Positions 42,001 through 50,735 of a DNA stretch of 64,000 nt are shown here, piece after piece. Source of the DNA: Hyphomicrobiales bacterium (GTDB taxonomy: Bacteria; Pseudomonadota; Alphaproteobacteria; Rhizobiales; Rhizobiaceae); contig UCJA01000013.1 in assembly GCA_900472675.1 (NCBI GenBank), positions 48,305 through 112,304 of the forward strand. The letters are read 5' to 3'. The translations under genes and the position numbers were made by a program. How positions within the stretch are numbered: the first letter of the stretch is position 1; each line of letters starts with the position of its first letter. The notes under the pieces are model-generated. The model saw only the letters and a program-made list of their open reading frames with translations. It was not told the origin of the DNA and searched no databases.

Positions 42001-43783
42001 TATCGTGCAGAACGACCAGATCGCCGGCCGCGCCGACGCGGATATCGAAGGTGCGTTCGCTCACCACATGGAAGCCGAGGTTTTCCAGAAGCGGCACGCG
42101 CCGCGACAGCGACAGATGGTGGCCAGCGTGGAAGATCTTCAGGAAGACGGTGTCGGGGGTATCGACTGTCCGGCAGTAGAAGGCGATGCGGATGGTCTCG
42201 CCATCGGCGCAGGCGGCAATATCGGCAAGATCGGAAACGGTATCCTCGGGAGAAAAGGCCTCCTGAAAGGCATTGGTCACCGAGAGCCTGGGGCCCGCTT
42301 CGGCAAGCGAGGCGAAACGATCTTCCCACGGCGTGGCGATCAGGCGGATCGCCTCTTCCAGTTTTGCCTGGGTAACCCGTGGCGTCTTGCCGCTTCGTCG
42401 GCCGATAATGAGATGCACCCGCGCCACATTGCCTTCCGGGAAGGCAGGATAATAGGCGGAGACGTGGCCATCGAAGGTCTCGGCAAGATAGTGGCCGATC
42501 TTTTCGCGCACGAGCGAATTGTAGTCTTCACGCGGGACGTAAACGATCACCGACACGAAGCGGTCGAAACGGTCGATGCGCGGCAGCACACGCACCCGCG
42601 GCCGCTCGCTCAATTCCATGATCTGTTCGCAGAAGCGGGCAAGCAGATCGTGGTCGATCTGGAAAAGATCGTCCCGCGGATAGGATTCAAGCGTATTTTC
42701 GAGCATGCGGCCGGAATGGCCGTGGGGATCGAAGCCGAAGTGCCGGTCGATCTCCGCCGTCTTGGCGCGCAGCAGGGGAACGTCGCGGACGGACTGGGCG
42801 TAGGAGGCTGCCGTGAACAGGCCGACGATACGCAGTTCCCCGACCACCTGGCCCTTCTCATCGAAGCGCTTGACCCCGACGTAATCCATGTAGGCGCGGC
42901 GGTGGACGACGGATTTCACGTTGGCCTTGGTGACGATCAGGAAATCCGGGCCGTCCAGAAATTCAAGGATCTCGGGCGTGGTCATCACCGCGTCCTTGCC
43001 CTGTCTCAGAACGCGAACTTCGGGGTCCGAGAGGATGCCGAGGCCGCGCCCCTTGCCGCGCTCGATCAGCGCCTCTGCGCCCTTGCCCGAATAGACGTAT
43101 TCGCGCATGCCGAGAAAGGTGAAGTTGTCGTCCCTCAACCAGTCGAGGAAGGCCAGGGCTTCTTCTCGGTCGACCTTGCGGCGGCCTGCAGAGCTGTTGA
43201 GCTGCTTGGCAGCGCCATCCAGGACCTCCAGCATCGCGCTCCAGTCGGTGATGGCCAGGTGGACCTGGTCGAGGATGTGACGAATCCGCTCGATCAACGC
43301 CTCGGCCTGCTCCGCACTGATCGGCGGCAGGTGGATCTGGATGAGGCTGACGTGATGAGAGGGCTCGCCCGGCTGCTCGTAGGAGCGCAGAACGGGTTCC
43401 TTGCCAGGCTCGAGAAGCAGAATGGGGTGGACTGCGAGCAGGAGGTCGCGGTGGCTGGCCGTGACTTCGCCCATGACCGAATCAAACAGGAAGGGCATGT
43501 TGCGGTCGATCACGTTGAGGATCGAAACGGAAACGCCCTCGGGCTCGACGCCCGGAAGCGACTGGATGGTGATGTCGGCGCGGATCCGCGTCCAGTCCTG
43601 CAAGCGGCCTGCTGCATGCCGGGCGGCGTGCGCCAGCATGTCCGGCGTGTAAAGCTCAAGGTCGTCGGTGCTGGCCCGGCCAAAGAGGATAGAGGGGTCG
43701 AGATGGGGACCTTCCAATCCGAGCGCGATCTTGCGCGCCTTCTCGATCTGTTTTTCCCGTTTCGGGTGCTGCCTCGCCGCCAT
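39023..43783 (-). CDS. gdh: NAD-specific glutamate dehydrogenase, large type
   Basis: At 1586 residues this is the ~180 kDa class of NAD-dependent GDH, which deaminates glutamate to 2-oxoglutarate for catabolism. A long N-terminal region with ACT-like segments precedes the catalytic domain. In that domain GGIRWSDRGEDYRTEVLGL, VGAKGGFFPK with Lys829, and the NAD-binding region (DGDDPYFVVAADKGTATFSDTA) are visible. Start ATG 43783. It diverges from pdxY across 158 bases. No frameshift is seen along its 4.7 kb. Confidence 0.95.
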   Translation of the reverse strand: MAARQHPKREKQIEKARKIALGLEGPHLDPSILFGRASTDDLELYTPDMLAHAARHAAGRLQDWTRIRADITIQSLPGVEPEGVSVSILNVIDRNMPFLFDSVMGEVTASHRDLLLAVHPILLLEPGKEPVLRSYEQPGEPSHHVSLIQIHLPPISAEQAEALIERIRHILDQVHLAITDWSAMLEVLDGAAKQLNSSAGRRKVDREEALAFLDWLRDDNFTFLGMREYVYSGKGAEALIERGKGRGLGILSDPEVRVLRQGKDAVMTTPEILEFLDGPDFLIVTKANVKSVVHRRAYMDYVGVKRFDEKGQVVGELRIVGLFTAASYAQSVRDVPLLRAKTAEIDRHFGFDPHGHSGRMLENTLESYPRDDLFQIDHDLLARFCEQIMELSERPRVRVLPRIDRFDRFVSVIVYVPREDYNSLVREKIGHYLAETFDGHVSAYYPAFPEGNVARVHLIIGRRSGKTPRVTQAKLEEAIRLIATPWEDRFASLAEAGPRLSVTNAFQEAFSPEDTVSDLADIAACADGETIRIAFYCRTVDTPDTVFLKIFHAGHHLSLSRRVPLLENLGFHVVSERTFDIRVGAAGDLVVLHDMELQLADGRTVDLVREAPLLKEAFLSAFAGTIDNDAFNKLVLLAGLSAREVTVLRAYARYLRQTGILYSQAYIADTLNKYPAISVAIFRLFYQGFEPSLGERIRSKKLTERHAEIEAALGNVPILDEDRMLRRLVNAVDSTLRTNYFQKDEQGLPRRMLAFKLDPKMLDGLPEPRPFREIFVYGTEVEGVHLRFGKVARGGIRWSDRGEDYRTEVLGLVKAQQVKNAVIVPVGAKGGFFPKSLPAGGSREDMFNAGKEAYKTFIRTLLSITDNIVGTDIVGPPDTIRIDGDDPYFVVAADKGTATFSDTANGLAQEAGFWLDDAFASGGSAGYDHKKMGITARGAWEAVKRLFREKDIDIQTTPFTVAGVGDMSGDVFGNGMLLSRKIRLIAAFDHRDIFIDPNPDTERTFEERQRMFNLPRSSWQDYDRTLLSEGGMIISRTEKSVKLTPQAAAAIGIDKATATPFEIMTAMLKSQVDLLWFGGIGTYIKAASETDTDVGDRANDPIRINAVEVRASVLGEGANLGVTQKGRIAYSLAGGRCNSDAIDNSAGVNSSDVEVNIKIALNPAMQDGRLTREKRNLLLASMTEEVGHLVLRNNYLQPLAISLTERKGAANREELSRLMSVLETQGRLNRKVETLPDDAELAERYQSGRPLTRPEIGVLLSYSKIVLFDALIDSPLPDDSYFLATLRDYFPAKMQKLYSGDIEHHRLHREIIATTLANEVINRGGPGFVQQMSDMTGAAAANVVKAAFLARDGFDLPKLWASIDGLDGRIPGQVQNDLYGRTSEIFAEATRLMLQTQAGNGEMNIAMERLRAGIKGLRSTITGMDTVDLASRASALEEQGVPAALAREILLLPTLALVPEIMLIADRTGETMARASESYFAVTDRFRINRLIVAGERIATSDHYESLALSRSLQQIASARRDIVIAAITAHPKEKKPVEAWHGSDRVRVNRIGTELVSLSESGDLTLPKITVAAGLLGDLAHSPVM

Positions 43784-43941
43784 GCTCTCTCCCTTTCAAG
43801 CCCGGTTTCGATGGTAGTGTCATGTTTTGGTAATGTGGCCGGTCCATGTCCTCGCCACAGCGTCTCATTCTTTAATCACGCCTTGTTGACATGCCCCGTC
43901 CGAGACAAGATCAAAGCGTGTCGCAGGGGGAAGTGGAAGTC

Positions 43942-44814
43942 ATGCAAGATACCGGCAGTGCAGTCATCGTCATTTCCAGCCATGTGGTGCGTGGCTCCGT
44001 CGGCAACCGCGCCGCGGTCTTTGCCCTGGAGACCATGGGTCACCCTGTCTGGGCGCTTCCGACCATCGTGCTGCCCTGGCATCCCGGACATGGGCCCTCC
44101 ACCCGTCTGACCTTCCCCGAATCAGAGTTCGACAAAGCTATAGATGATCTCATTCGCGCGCCATGGTTGGGCGAGGTGAAGGCCGTGCTGACGGGCTATT
44201 TCGGCAACGCCTCGCAACCGCGATCCGTCGCTCGGCTCATTCAGGCGCTCAAGGAGAAAAATCCGGACCTTCTCTACGTCTGCGACCCTGTCATGGGGGA
44301 CAGCGGCGGTCTTTACGTGCCGGTCGCGACTGCGGAGGCCATACGGGACACGCTGCTTCCGCTCGCCAACATGGCGACACCCAATCGTTTCGAACTGGCC
44401 TGGCTTGCGGGTGCACCGCTCACCAGCAATGCCGAGATCATGGACGCGGCGGTCTCGCTCGGGCCATCGCGGCTTCTGGTGACATCGGCATTCTCGATGA
44501 TGACCGGTGGGACGGGGAACCTGTACCTGACGGGAAACCACGCGCTGCTCGCCGAGCACAGGCTGATCGACAAGGCTCCGAACGGCCTTGGCGATCTTCT
44601 GTCTGCCGTCTTTCTCGCCAGGATCATGAGCGGCATGGACGCGGAAAAGGCGCTGCAACTGGCAACCGCCAGCGTCTACGAGGTGCTGGCAAGAACTGCC
44701 AAGCGCGGCGGTGACGAGCTGACGCTCGAAACGGATTCCTCCAGCCTGTCCACGCCGATGGCCATGGTGCAGATGCGACGGCTGGTCCACCCCCTCCAGA
44801 AGATCAAACGGTGA
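43942..44814 (+). CDS. pdxY: Pyridoxal kinase
   Basis: The 290-residue ribokinase-fold enzyme phosphorylates pyridoxal in vitamin B6 salvage. The N-terminus VIVISSHVVRGSVGNRAA and the motifs GYFGNASQ, YVCDPVMGDSGGLYV and TPNRFEL are typical. The catalytic Asp region near the C-terminus reads GLGDLLSAVFLARI, where the usual motif is GTGDLF. ATG 43942 is preceded by GTGGAAGTC; the frame extends 17 codons upstream without good start context. Confidence 0.9.
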   Translation: MQDTGSAVIVISSHVVRGSVGNRAAVFALETMGHPVWALPTIVLPWHPGHGPSTRLTFPESEFDKAIDDLIRAPWLGEVKAVLTGYFGNASQPRSVARLIQALKEKNPDLLYVCDPVMGDSGGLYVPVATAEAIRDTLLPLANMATPNRFELAWLAGAPLTSNAEIMDAAVSLGPSRLLVTSAFSMMTGGTGNLYLTGNHALLAEHRLIDKAPNGLGDLLSAVFLARIMSGMDAEKALQLATASVYEVLARTAKRGGDELTLETDSSSLSTPMAMVQMRRLVHPLQKIKR

Positions 44815-44877
44815 TGTCGCGCCGCCCGTGAAGAATGGCCGTTGAAATTCCTTGGAGCCCGCGATAATCGTGGGGCC

Positions 44878-45552
44878 ATGAACAATTTTCCAGCCAAGCT
44901 TCTTGACGGATACCGCAACTTCATGAGCGGACGCTACACGGACGAGCGTGAGCGCTACCGTGTTCTTGCAGACACCGGCCAACGACCACACACGCTTCTG
45001 ATCGCCTGCTGTGATTCCAGGGCAGCCCCGGAAACCATCTTCGACTGCGGTCCGGGCGAGCTTTTCGTGGTGCGCAACGTTGCCAACATGGTGCCGCCCT
45101 ATGAGCCGGACAGCCAGTTCCACGCCACGTCCGCGGCATTGGAATACGCCATCCAGGTTCTGAAGATCCGCAATATCGTGGTGATGGGACATGGTCGCTG
45201 CGGCGGCATCCAGGCAGCGCTCGATCCGGCGCTGGAGCCACTCTCACCCGGCGATTTCATCGGTCGCTGGATGTCTCTGGTGCGACCCGCTGCCGAGCAG
45301 ATCCAGAACAATGACCTGATGACGCCGACCGAGCGTCAGACCGCGCTCGAGCGGGTGTCGATCCGCAATTCGATCGCCAACCTGCTGACCTTCCCCTTCG
45401 TCCAGAGCGGTGGGGAGGCTGGAGATCTCAGCGTGCATGGTGCCTGGTTCGATATTTCGACCGGCGAATTGTGGATCATGGACGACAAGGGCGATTTCGT
45501 CCGGCCCAATCTCAACGAACAGAAGCATCAGGCCGAGGTTGCCTCGGCCTGA
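44878..45552 (+). CDS. Beta-class carbonic anhydrase
   Basis: This 224-residue enzyme interconverts CO2 and bicarbonate. The zinc ligands and dyad are visible: Cys44-x-Asp46-x-Arg48 in IACCDSR, and His105-x-x-Cys108 in MGHGRCGG. The N-terminus MNNFPAKLLDGYRNFM and total length fit proteobacterial beta-CAs. Start ATG 44878 follows TGGGG. The last codons form part of a perfect hairpin (45529-45551). It converges on the lytic transglycosylase. Confidence 0.94.
   Translation: MNNFPAKLLDGYRNFMSGRYTDERERYRVLADTGQRPHTLLIACCDSRAAPETIFDCGPGELFVVRNVANMVPPYEPDSQFHATSAALEYAIQVLKIRNIVVMGHGRCGGIQAALDPALEPLSPGDFIGRWMSLVRPAAEQIQNNDLMTPTERQTALERVSIRNSIANLLTFPFVQSGGEAGDLSVHGAWFDISTGELWIMDDKGDFVRPNLNEQKHQAEVASA
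45529..45551. terminator. Perfect hairpin over the 3' end of the carbonic anhydrase gene
   Basis: CAGGCCGAGG and its exact complement CCTCGGCCTG enclose a three-base TTG loop, ending within the stop codon. No T-run follows on either side, so it could be a weak bidirectional terminator or an RNA-stabilising end between two convergent genes. Confidence 0.45.
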
Positions 45553-45563
45553 TTGTCGGCGGC

Positions 45564-46376
45564 CTAGCGTCCGTCGATCTGGGCGCCGATGTGGGCGATC
45601 GCCTGCTGGTAGACGGTTGCTGCATTCCAACCCTGCAAGGCTGTGAAGTTGGGCTCTCCCGGCTGATAGCCCGCACCAGCTCTCCAGCCATGGCCCTTCA
45701 GGAAGTTGGCCGTCGATGCGAGGGCATCAGCTCGCGAGTGGACGAGATCGATGTGGCCATCGCCGTCGCCGTCTGCGCCGTAGCGGATAACGTTGAGCGG
45801 CAGAAACTGCGTCTGTCCAATTTCACCATGGGCTGCTCCGCGTGCGGAAGTGCTGAGATCGCCGCGGGCGACGAGCTGCAGGGCAGCGTAAAGCTGCTCG
45901 GTGAAATAGGCCGAGCGGCGGCAGTCATAGGCAAGCGTCGATACGGCGGAAAGCGTGTGCTCATTGCCCAGGAAATTGCCGAAGCCGGTTTCCATGCCCC
46001 AGATCGCAAGGATCGGGCCTGCCGGCACGCCGTAGCGGCGTTCGATGGTGGCAAACAGGGCCCCATTGGAGGACTTCATGGTCTTGCCGCGGGAAATGAC
46101 GGTGGTGCCGCCGCGCTTCTTCATGAATTCATCAAAGGAAAGCTTGAAGCTTTTCTGGCCGCGGTCCGCCCGGATGGTGTTGCGGTTGTAGTTGACCGTG
46201 GAGAAAGCCTGATCCAGCGTCGACTGGCTGATGCCGTTGGAAGGGGCGGTCCGCTTGAAATCCTGGACCCACTGATTGAAGCCTGAGGCGTCATTGCCGC
46301 ACTGGAGCGCAGCCAGCGCCGGTGATGCGGCCAGCACGCTGGTTGCCAAGAATCCTGCGAGCAAAATCTTCTTCAT
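45564..46376 (-). CDS. Secreted lytic murein transglycosylase (MltB-like SLT_2)
   Basis: The 270-residue protein has a cleavable signal peptide (MKKILLAGFLATSVLAASPALA, cut about residue 22). The single domain is of the MltB/SLT_2 type, with catalytic Glu129 in IWGMETGFG and the later GEIGQTQFLPLNVIRYG and DLVHSRADALASTANFL blocks. It cleaves peptidoglycan glycan strands in the periplasm. It lacks the C-terminal peptidoglycan-binding domain many rhizobial relatives carry. ATG 46376 chosen over an upstream start because it gives a proper signal peptide. Confidence 0.92.
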   Translation of the reverse strand: MKKILLAGFLATSVLAASPALAALQCGNDASGFNQWVQDFKRTAPSNGISQSTLDQAFSTVNYNRNTIRADRGQKSFKLSFDEFMKKRGGTTVISRGKTMKSSNGALFATIERRYGVPAGPILAIWGMETGFGNFLGNEHTLSAVSTLAYDCRRSAYFTEQLYAALQLVARGDLSTSARGAAHGEIGQTQFLPLNVIRYGADGDGDGHIDLVHSRADALASTANFLKGHGWRAGAGYQPGEPNFTALQGWNAATVYQQAIAHIGAQIDGR

Positions 46377-46508
46377 TCCGTCAACCTGTCGTCGTTTAAG
46401 GGCATGCCTGACGCAAGTGCCCATATCTTGTTGGCCTTATGCAGGCGACTCCTGATATACGCAACTCATACGTTCATGAATAGTTCGTGATGAGATGCGT
46501 TCCCAAGT

Positions 46509-46534
46509 AGACCGCCGCCTAAGCGACGGTCTAG
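46509..46534. terminator. Weak hairpin downstream of asd
   Basis: TAGACCGCCG (46509-46518) faces CGACGGTCTA (46525-46534) with one mismatch and a six-base loop, about 20 bases past the asd stop on the minus strand. No T-run follows, so this is only a candidate. Confidence 0.3.
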
Positions 46535-46555
46535 GGCAATATACTTAAGAAGCGC

Positions 46556-47590
46556 TTATGCAGCAGCCTTGCGCGGCTTGATCAGCCCGCGGTTGACCAG
46601 AAGCTCGGCGATCTGGATCGCGTTCAACGCTGCACCCTTGCGCAGGTTGTCGGATACAATCCAGATGTTCAGGCCATTCTCGACCGTCGCATCTTCGCGA
46701 ATCCGCGAGATGAACGTGGCGTCTTCTCCGGCGCATTCGTAAGGCGTCATGTAGCCGCCGTTTTCATGCTTGTCGATGACAAGGCAGCCGGGTGCTTCGC
46801 GCAGGATGTCGCGAGCCTGGTCGGCGGTGATCTCGTTCTCGAACTCGATGTTCACGGCTTCCGAGTGACCGATGAAGACCGGCACGCGCACTGCGGTGCA
46901 AGTGACCTTGATCTTGGGATCGAGGATCTTCTTGGTTTCGGCAAGCACCTTCCACTCTTCCTTCGTGTAGCCGTCTTCCATGAAGCTATCGATGTGCGGG
47001 ATGACGTTGAAGGCGATCCGCTTGGTGAACTTCTTCGACACTACCGGATCCGCGACGAACACTGCGCGGGTCTGGGTGAAGAGTTCGTCCATGCCTTCCT
47101 TGCCGGCACCGGAAACCGACTGGTAGGTGGCAATAACGAGACGCTTGATCTTGGCGAAGTCGTGAAGCGGCTTCAGTGCAACCACGAGCTGCGCCGTGGA
47201 GCAATTCGGGTTGGCAATGATGTTGCGCTTGGAGAACTGGGTGATGGCATCCGGATTGACCTCAGGCACGATCAACGGCACGTCGCTCTCGTAGCGCCAG
47301 GCAGACGAGTTATCGATGACGACGCAGCCCTGAGCGCCGATCTTGGGCGACCACTTCTTGGAGACGTCGCCGCCGGCCGACATGAGGCAGATGTCCGTGT
47401 CGGAGAAGTCGTAGTTTTCCAGGTTTGCGACCTTCAGCGTCTTGTCGCCGAAGGAGACCTCGGTGCCCTGCGAGCGGGCGGAAGCCAGTGCGACGACTTC
47501 GTCAGCCGGAAATCCGCGCTCTGCCAGAATGTTCAGCATTTCCCGGCCGACATTGCCGGTTGCGCCTGCGATTGCAATCTTGAAACCCAT
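46556..47590 (-). CDS. asd: Aspartate-semialdehyde dehydrogenase
   Basis: Asd makes aspartate semialdehyde, the branch point to lysine/diaminopimelate, threonine and methionine. The 344-residue protein has the NADP loop GATGNVGREML (9-19), the catalytic Cys130 in ANPNCSTAQL, and the GAGKEG and IGHSEAVNIEF blocks. Start ATG 47590. The 503 bases upstream contain no gene and must include its promoter. Confidence 0.97.
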   Translation of the reverse strand: MGFKIAIAGATGNVGREMLNILAERGFPADEVVALASARSQGTEVSFGDKTLKVANLENYDFSDTDICLMSAGGDVSKKWSPKIGAQGCVVIDNSSAWRYESDVPLIVPEVNPDAITQFSKRNIIANPNCSTAQLVVALKPLHDFAKIKRLVIATYQSVSGAGKEGMDELFTQTRAVFVADPVVSKKFTKRIAFNVIPHIDSFMEDGYTKEEWKVLAETKKILDPKIKVTCTAVRVPVFIGHSEAVNIEFENEITADQARDILREAPGCLVIDKHENGGYMTPYECAGEDATFISRIREDATVENGLNIWIVSDNLRKGAALNAIQIAELLVNRGLIKPRKAAA

Positions 47591-48093
47591 TTCGATGCTC
47601 TCTTTCTGTCTCTCCTCGATCCGTTGAGGGGGAAGCCGCGGTATGGTCGCGGTCTTCCTGATCCCCAGCCAAGCCGGGGAGAGAGCGGCGGGCCAGAGAC
47701 GTCAGACGGTTTTCGTCGTGGTTTTGGCCGTGGTTTTGGAAAATGCGGAAGCACAGACGTCATGCGCGGCAAAAATAGCCGGCACGTCAAAGACAGCGAA
47801 GGAGATGTCGCAGGCTTGCATCTGGGTGATTTCCCGTTCGTCGTCTGTTTAGAAGATTTCCGCGGCGAGTCAAGCTGTCCAGCCGCAGTGGATCTCTCCT
47901 CAAAAGCCCATTTGCGTACCGACAGCAGCGCGTCTCTAGGGACCGGGCATTAGACGAAAGTCATAATCCCAAAGCATCTCTCATCGGGCCTGTCGAATTC
48001 TGTCACTCTGCCGTATTGCGCCGCCAGTCTTCCGGCCTAGGAGGGATCCCGGGAGGATGGTGGCAATCGGTTTCATTACTTGGGAGGACGGCA
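47591..48093. other. 503-base gene-free stretch between asd and the MHS transporter
   Basis: I find no convincing gene here. Short open frames exist on both strands but match nothing and have poor start context. The only structure noticed is a pair of GTGGTTTTGG copies 12 bases apart (47718-47727 and 47730-47739). Promoters of the two divergent flanking genes are expected here but not identifiable by eye. Confidence 0.6.
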
Positions 48094-49809
48094 ATGGCAG
48101 ATGTCGCAACGGCGGCCAGAGTAAAGGCTACGCCCATGACGCGGGAGGAAAAGAAGGTCATCTTGGCCTCCTCGCTGGGCACTATTTTCGAATGGTATGA
48201 TTTCTATCTCTATGGGACGCTGGCTGTCATTATCGGCAAGCAGTTCTTTACGGCGTTTCCGCCCGCCACGCAGGCAATCTTTGCGCTGCTGGCCTTCGCC
48301 GCCGGCTTCCTCGTCCGCCCGTTCGGCGCTCTCGTCTTCGGGCGTCTGGGCGATCTAGTCGGACGCAAATATACCTTCCTGATCACCATCGTGATCATGG
48401 GCCTTTCGACCTTCCTGGTCGGTCTTCTGCCGAGCTACGACCAGATCGGCGCAGCTGCGCCCGTCCTTCTCATCGGGCTGCGCATGTTGCAGGGCCTGGC
48501 GCTCGGTGGCGAATATGGCGGTGCTGCGGTCTATGTTGCCGAGCACGCGCCCCGCGGACGACGTGGCTTTTATACCTCCTGGATCCAGACGACGGCAACG
48601 CTCGGTCTCCTGCTCTCGCTAGCCGTTATCGTCACGCTGCGCGTCAACCTGGGTGAGGAGGCTTTCGCGACCAGCTATCCCGTGCTGTTCGGCCTGCAGG
48701 GCGGCTGGCGCATTCCGTTCCTGGCGTCGGCCTTGCTGCTTGCCGTTTCGATCTACATCCGCATGCAGATGAACGAGTCCCCCGTCTTCCAGAAGATGAA
48801 GGAAGAGGGTACCCGCTCGAAGGCACCGCTGACGGAGGCCTTTGGGACCTGGAAGAATGGCAAGATCGTCCTGATCGCGCTGTTCGGTCTTGTCGTCGGC
48901 CAGGCAGTCGTCTGGTACACCGGCCAGTTCTACGCCCTGTTCTTTCTGCAAAGCATCCTGAAGGTCGACCTCCTGACGGCAAACGTCCTGATCGCCTGGT
49001 CGCTGCTCCTCGGCACACCGTTCTTCCTGGTGTTCGGCGCGCTGTCGGATCGGGTGGGTCGCAAATGGGTCATCCTGTCGGGCTGCGCGCTTGCAGCGGT
49101 CACCTATTTCCCGCTGTTCCACGCACTGACCAATACCGCCAATCCGACCTACGCGGCTGCGATCAAGAACGTCCAGATCCAGGTCTCGGCGGATCCGGCG
49201 ACCTGCGGATCCCTGTTTGACCCCGTGGGCACCCGGACCTTTACCCAGCCCTGCGATGTCGCGCGACGCACGCTGTCGCAGCAGGCCTTCACCTACACGC
49301 TGGTTCCAGCCGCTGCCGGCGCGCCGACGACGGTCAACGTGGCGGGCACGGATGTTCCTGTCGCCAATGCAACGCTTGCAGACGGAAAGACCGAAACCTT
49401 CGCCCAGCGTCTTGGCCCGGCCACTGTGGCGGCTGGTTACCCGGACGCCAAGGATCCCGCCAAGGTGAAAGTCGATGGCTTCTTCTCGGTGCTTGGGAAT
49501 GCCCAGGCATTGAAGGTGATCGCCATCCTCTGGGTCATGGTCGTCTATGTAACGATCGTCTACGGCCCGATTGCCGCGGCGCTCGTGGAGTTCTTCCCGA
49601 CACGCATCCGCTACACGGCCATGTCGCTGCCCTACCATATCGGCAACGGCTGGTTCGGTGGATTGCTGCCGGCGACCTCCTTCGCCATCGTCGCCTCGAC
49701 CGGTGATATCTACGCCGGTCTCTGGTACCCGATCGGTTTTGCCGTTCTGACGATCATCATCGGGGTGATCTTCGTGAAGGACCGCCGCAATATCGATCTC
49801 AACGACTGA
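48094..49809 (+). CDS. MHS-family MFS transporter with long loop insertion
   Basis: This 571-residue protein is a metabolite:H+ symporter of the ShiA/ProP/KgtP group. Signs are SSLGTIFEWYDFYLYGTLA in TM1, GRLGDLVGRKYTF in loop 2-3 and ALGGEYGGAAVYVAEHAPRGRRGFYTSW. Its substrate is unknown. Between TM9 (ending near residue 345) and TM10 (from about 473) lies an insertion of roughly 125 residues with Cys371 and Cys387, predicted periplasmic; usual members are 430-500 residues long. ATG 48094 follows GGGAGG. Two hairpins lie downstream. Confidence 0.88.
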   Translation: MADVATAARVKATPMTREEKKVILASSLGTIFEWYDFYLYGTLAVIIGKQFFTAFPPATQAIFALLAFAAGFLVRPFGALVFGRLGDLVGRKYTFLITIVIMGLSTFLVGLLPSYDQIGAAAPVLLIGLRMLQGLALGGEYGGAAVYVAEHAPRGRRGFYTSWIQTTATLGLLLSLAVIVTLRVNLGEEAFATSYPVLFGLQGGWRIPFLASALLLAVSIYIRMQMNESPVFQKMKEEGTRSKAPLTEAFGTWKNGKIVLIALFGLVVGQAVVWYTGQFYALFFLQSILKVDLLTANVLIAWSLLLGTPFFLVFGALSDRVGRKWVILSGCALAAVTYFPLFHALTNTANPTYAAAIKNVQIQVSADPATCGSLFDPVGTRTFTQPCDVARRTLSQQAFTYTLVPAAAGAPTTVNVAGTDVPVANATLADGKTETFAQRLGPATVAAGYPDAKDPAKVKVDGFFSVLGNAQALKVIAILWVMVVYVTIVYGPIAAALVEFFPTRIRYTAMSLPYHIGNGWFGGLLPATSFAIVASTGDIYAGLWYPIGFAVLTIIIGVIFVKDRRNIDLND

Positions 49810-49823
49810 CGTGGTCATGCGTT

Positions 49824-49853
49824 GAAGGGCCTGGCGGAGACGCCGGGCCCTTC
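49824..49853 (+). terminator. First hairpin after the MHS transporter
   Basis: GAAGGGCCTGGCG (49824-49836) pairs with CGCCGGGCCCTTC (49841-49853) around a GAGA loop with one G-T pair. The following bases are not T-rich, so it may protect the 3' end rather than terminate. Confidence 0.5.
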
Positions 49854-49868
49854 TGAAGTCCCACTTTC

Positions 49869-49904
49869 AAGCCCGGTTGCCGTTACAGGCGGCCGGGCTT
49901 TTTA
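49869..49904 (+). terminator. Rho-independent terminator after the MHS transporter
   Basis: AAGCCCGGTTGCC (49869-49881) pairs with GGCGGCCGGGCTT (49888-49900), allowing two G-T pairs, followed by a short T-run. The convergent PAP2 gene's stop codon (49902-49904) lies in the T-run. Confidence 0.78.
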
Positions 49905-50735
49905 CATGCGGGCAGGGGCAGACGGCGTGCCGTACCAGCGGAAGGCCGGCTTGGGGTAGGAAGGGGAAGCGGGGCGCAGTGATAGCGGCACCGACCTGCG
50001 CAGGACCGGCCAGCCGCCAGGAGCCTGGCGAAACAACAGACCGTAGCGCGAGAAGAGGATGGCGATGGCCAGCGAGAACCAGGCGCCCAGTGCCAGTCCG
50101 GCAATCACGTCACTGGGATAATGGGCACCCACGACGACCCGGGAAAAGCCCAGCCACAGTCCCATGACCAGGAAGGGCAGGCGGAACGGCGGGGCGAGCA
50201 AGGCCATGGCCATCATCAGGGCACCGATCGTGGTGGCATGGCCGGAGGGAAAGCTTTCAAAGCGTGATGAGCCGGCGAAGGAATGCAGGCTGAAGATGCC
50301 GAGGTCATCGTAAAGGGCAGGGCGGGCGCGGCCGATCGCTCGCTTGAGAAGGTTTGCGGTGAGCCCTGACAGGGCGACGCACAGAAAGACATAAAGCGTC
50401 ATATGTCCGACGAGTGCGGCCTGAAATCGCCGTCTCCAGGATGAAGCCAAGCGGTAGCCGATACAGGCCTCTGCACACAGGAAGAGGCTGACCATCAGGA
50501 TCCAGCCGGACTGTCCCAGGTCAGTCACGATGCTTCCCATGGGCCTTAGCGCCAGGGGATGGTGCTGCGTGTAGGCAGCAAGCGGTCCGTCCAGCAGGAA
50601 CAGTGCCAGAAGTACGACATTGAGGACGACCAGGGCCCAGGACCAGACACAACAGACGGAGAAGCTGGTGGACGTGCACCGCCTCCGGCGACGGGCGAGA
50701 CCCTCAGCTATATTTGCTATCCACGACCTCTGCAT
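49902..50735 (-). CDS. PAP2-family membrane phosphatase
   Basis: The 277-residue protein has about six transmembrane segments and the three-part phosphatidic-acid-phosphatase signature: KRAIGRARP (131-139), PSGH (163-166) and SRVVVGAHYPSD (198-209). Family members dephosphorylate lipid phosphates or undecaprenyl pyrophosphate; which one is not visible. Arg-rich N-terminus (residues 11-19) fits a cytoplasmic end. Start ATG 50735 lacks a strong Shine-Dalgarno. Confidence 0.88.
   Translation of the reverse strand: MQRSWIANIAEGLARRRRRCTSTSFSVCCVWSWALVVLNVVLLALFLLDGPLAAYTQHHPLALRPMGSIVTDLGQSGWILMVSLFLCAEACIGYRLASSWRRRFQAALVGHMTLYVFLCVALSGLTANLLKRAIGRARPALYDDLGIFSLHSFAGSSRFESFPSGHATTIGALMMAMALLAPPFRLPFLVMGLWLGFSRVVVGAHYPSDVIAGLALGAWFSLAIAILFSRYGLLFRQAPGGWPVLRRSVPLSLRPASPSYPKPAFRWYGTPSAPARM

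Noticed and set aside
42005..44110. 701-codon open frame opposite the NAD-GDH gene
   Set aside because: A by-product of high GC content; it is antisense to a well-supported gene and its product has no recognisable domain.
47533..47790. 85-codon Pro/Arg-rich open frame over the asd start
   Set aside because: It overlaps asd in another frame on the same strand and has no start signal; the repeats explain its Pro-Lys-Pro pattern.
46766..47953. 395-codon open frame opposite asd and running into the gap
   Set aside because: Antisense shadow of asd; composition and lack of start signal do not support a gene.
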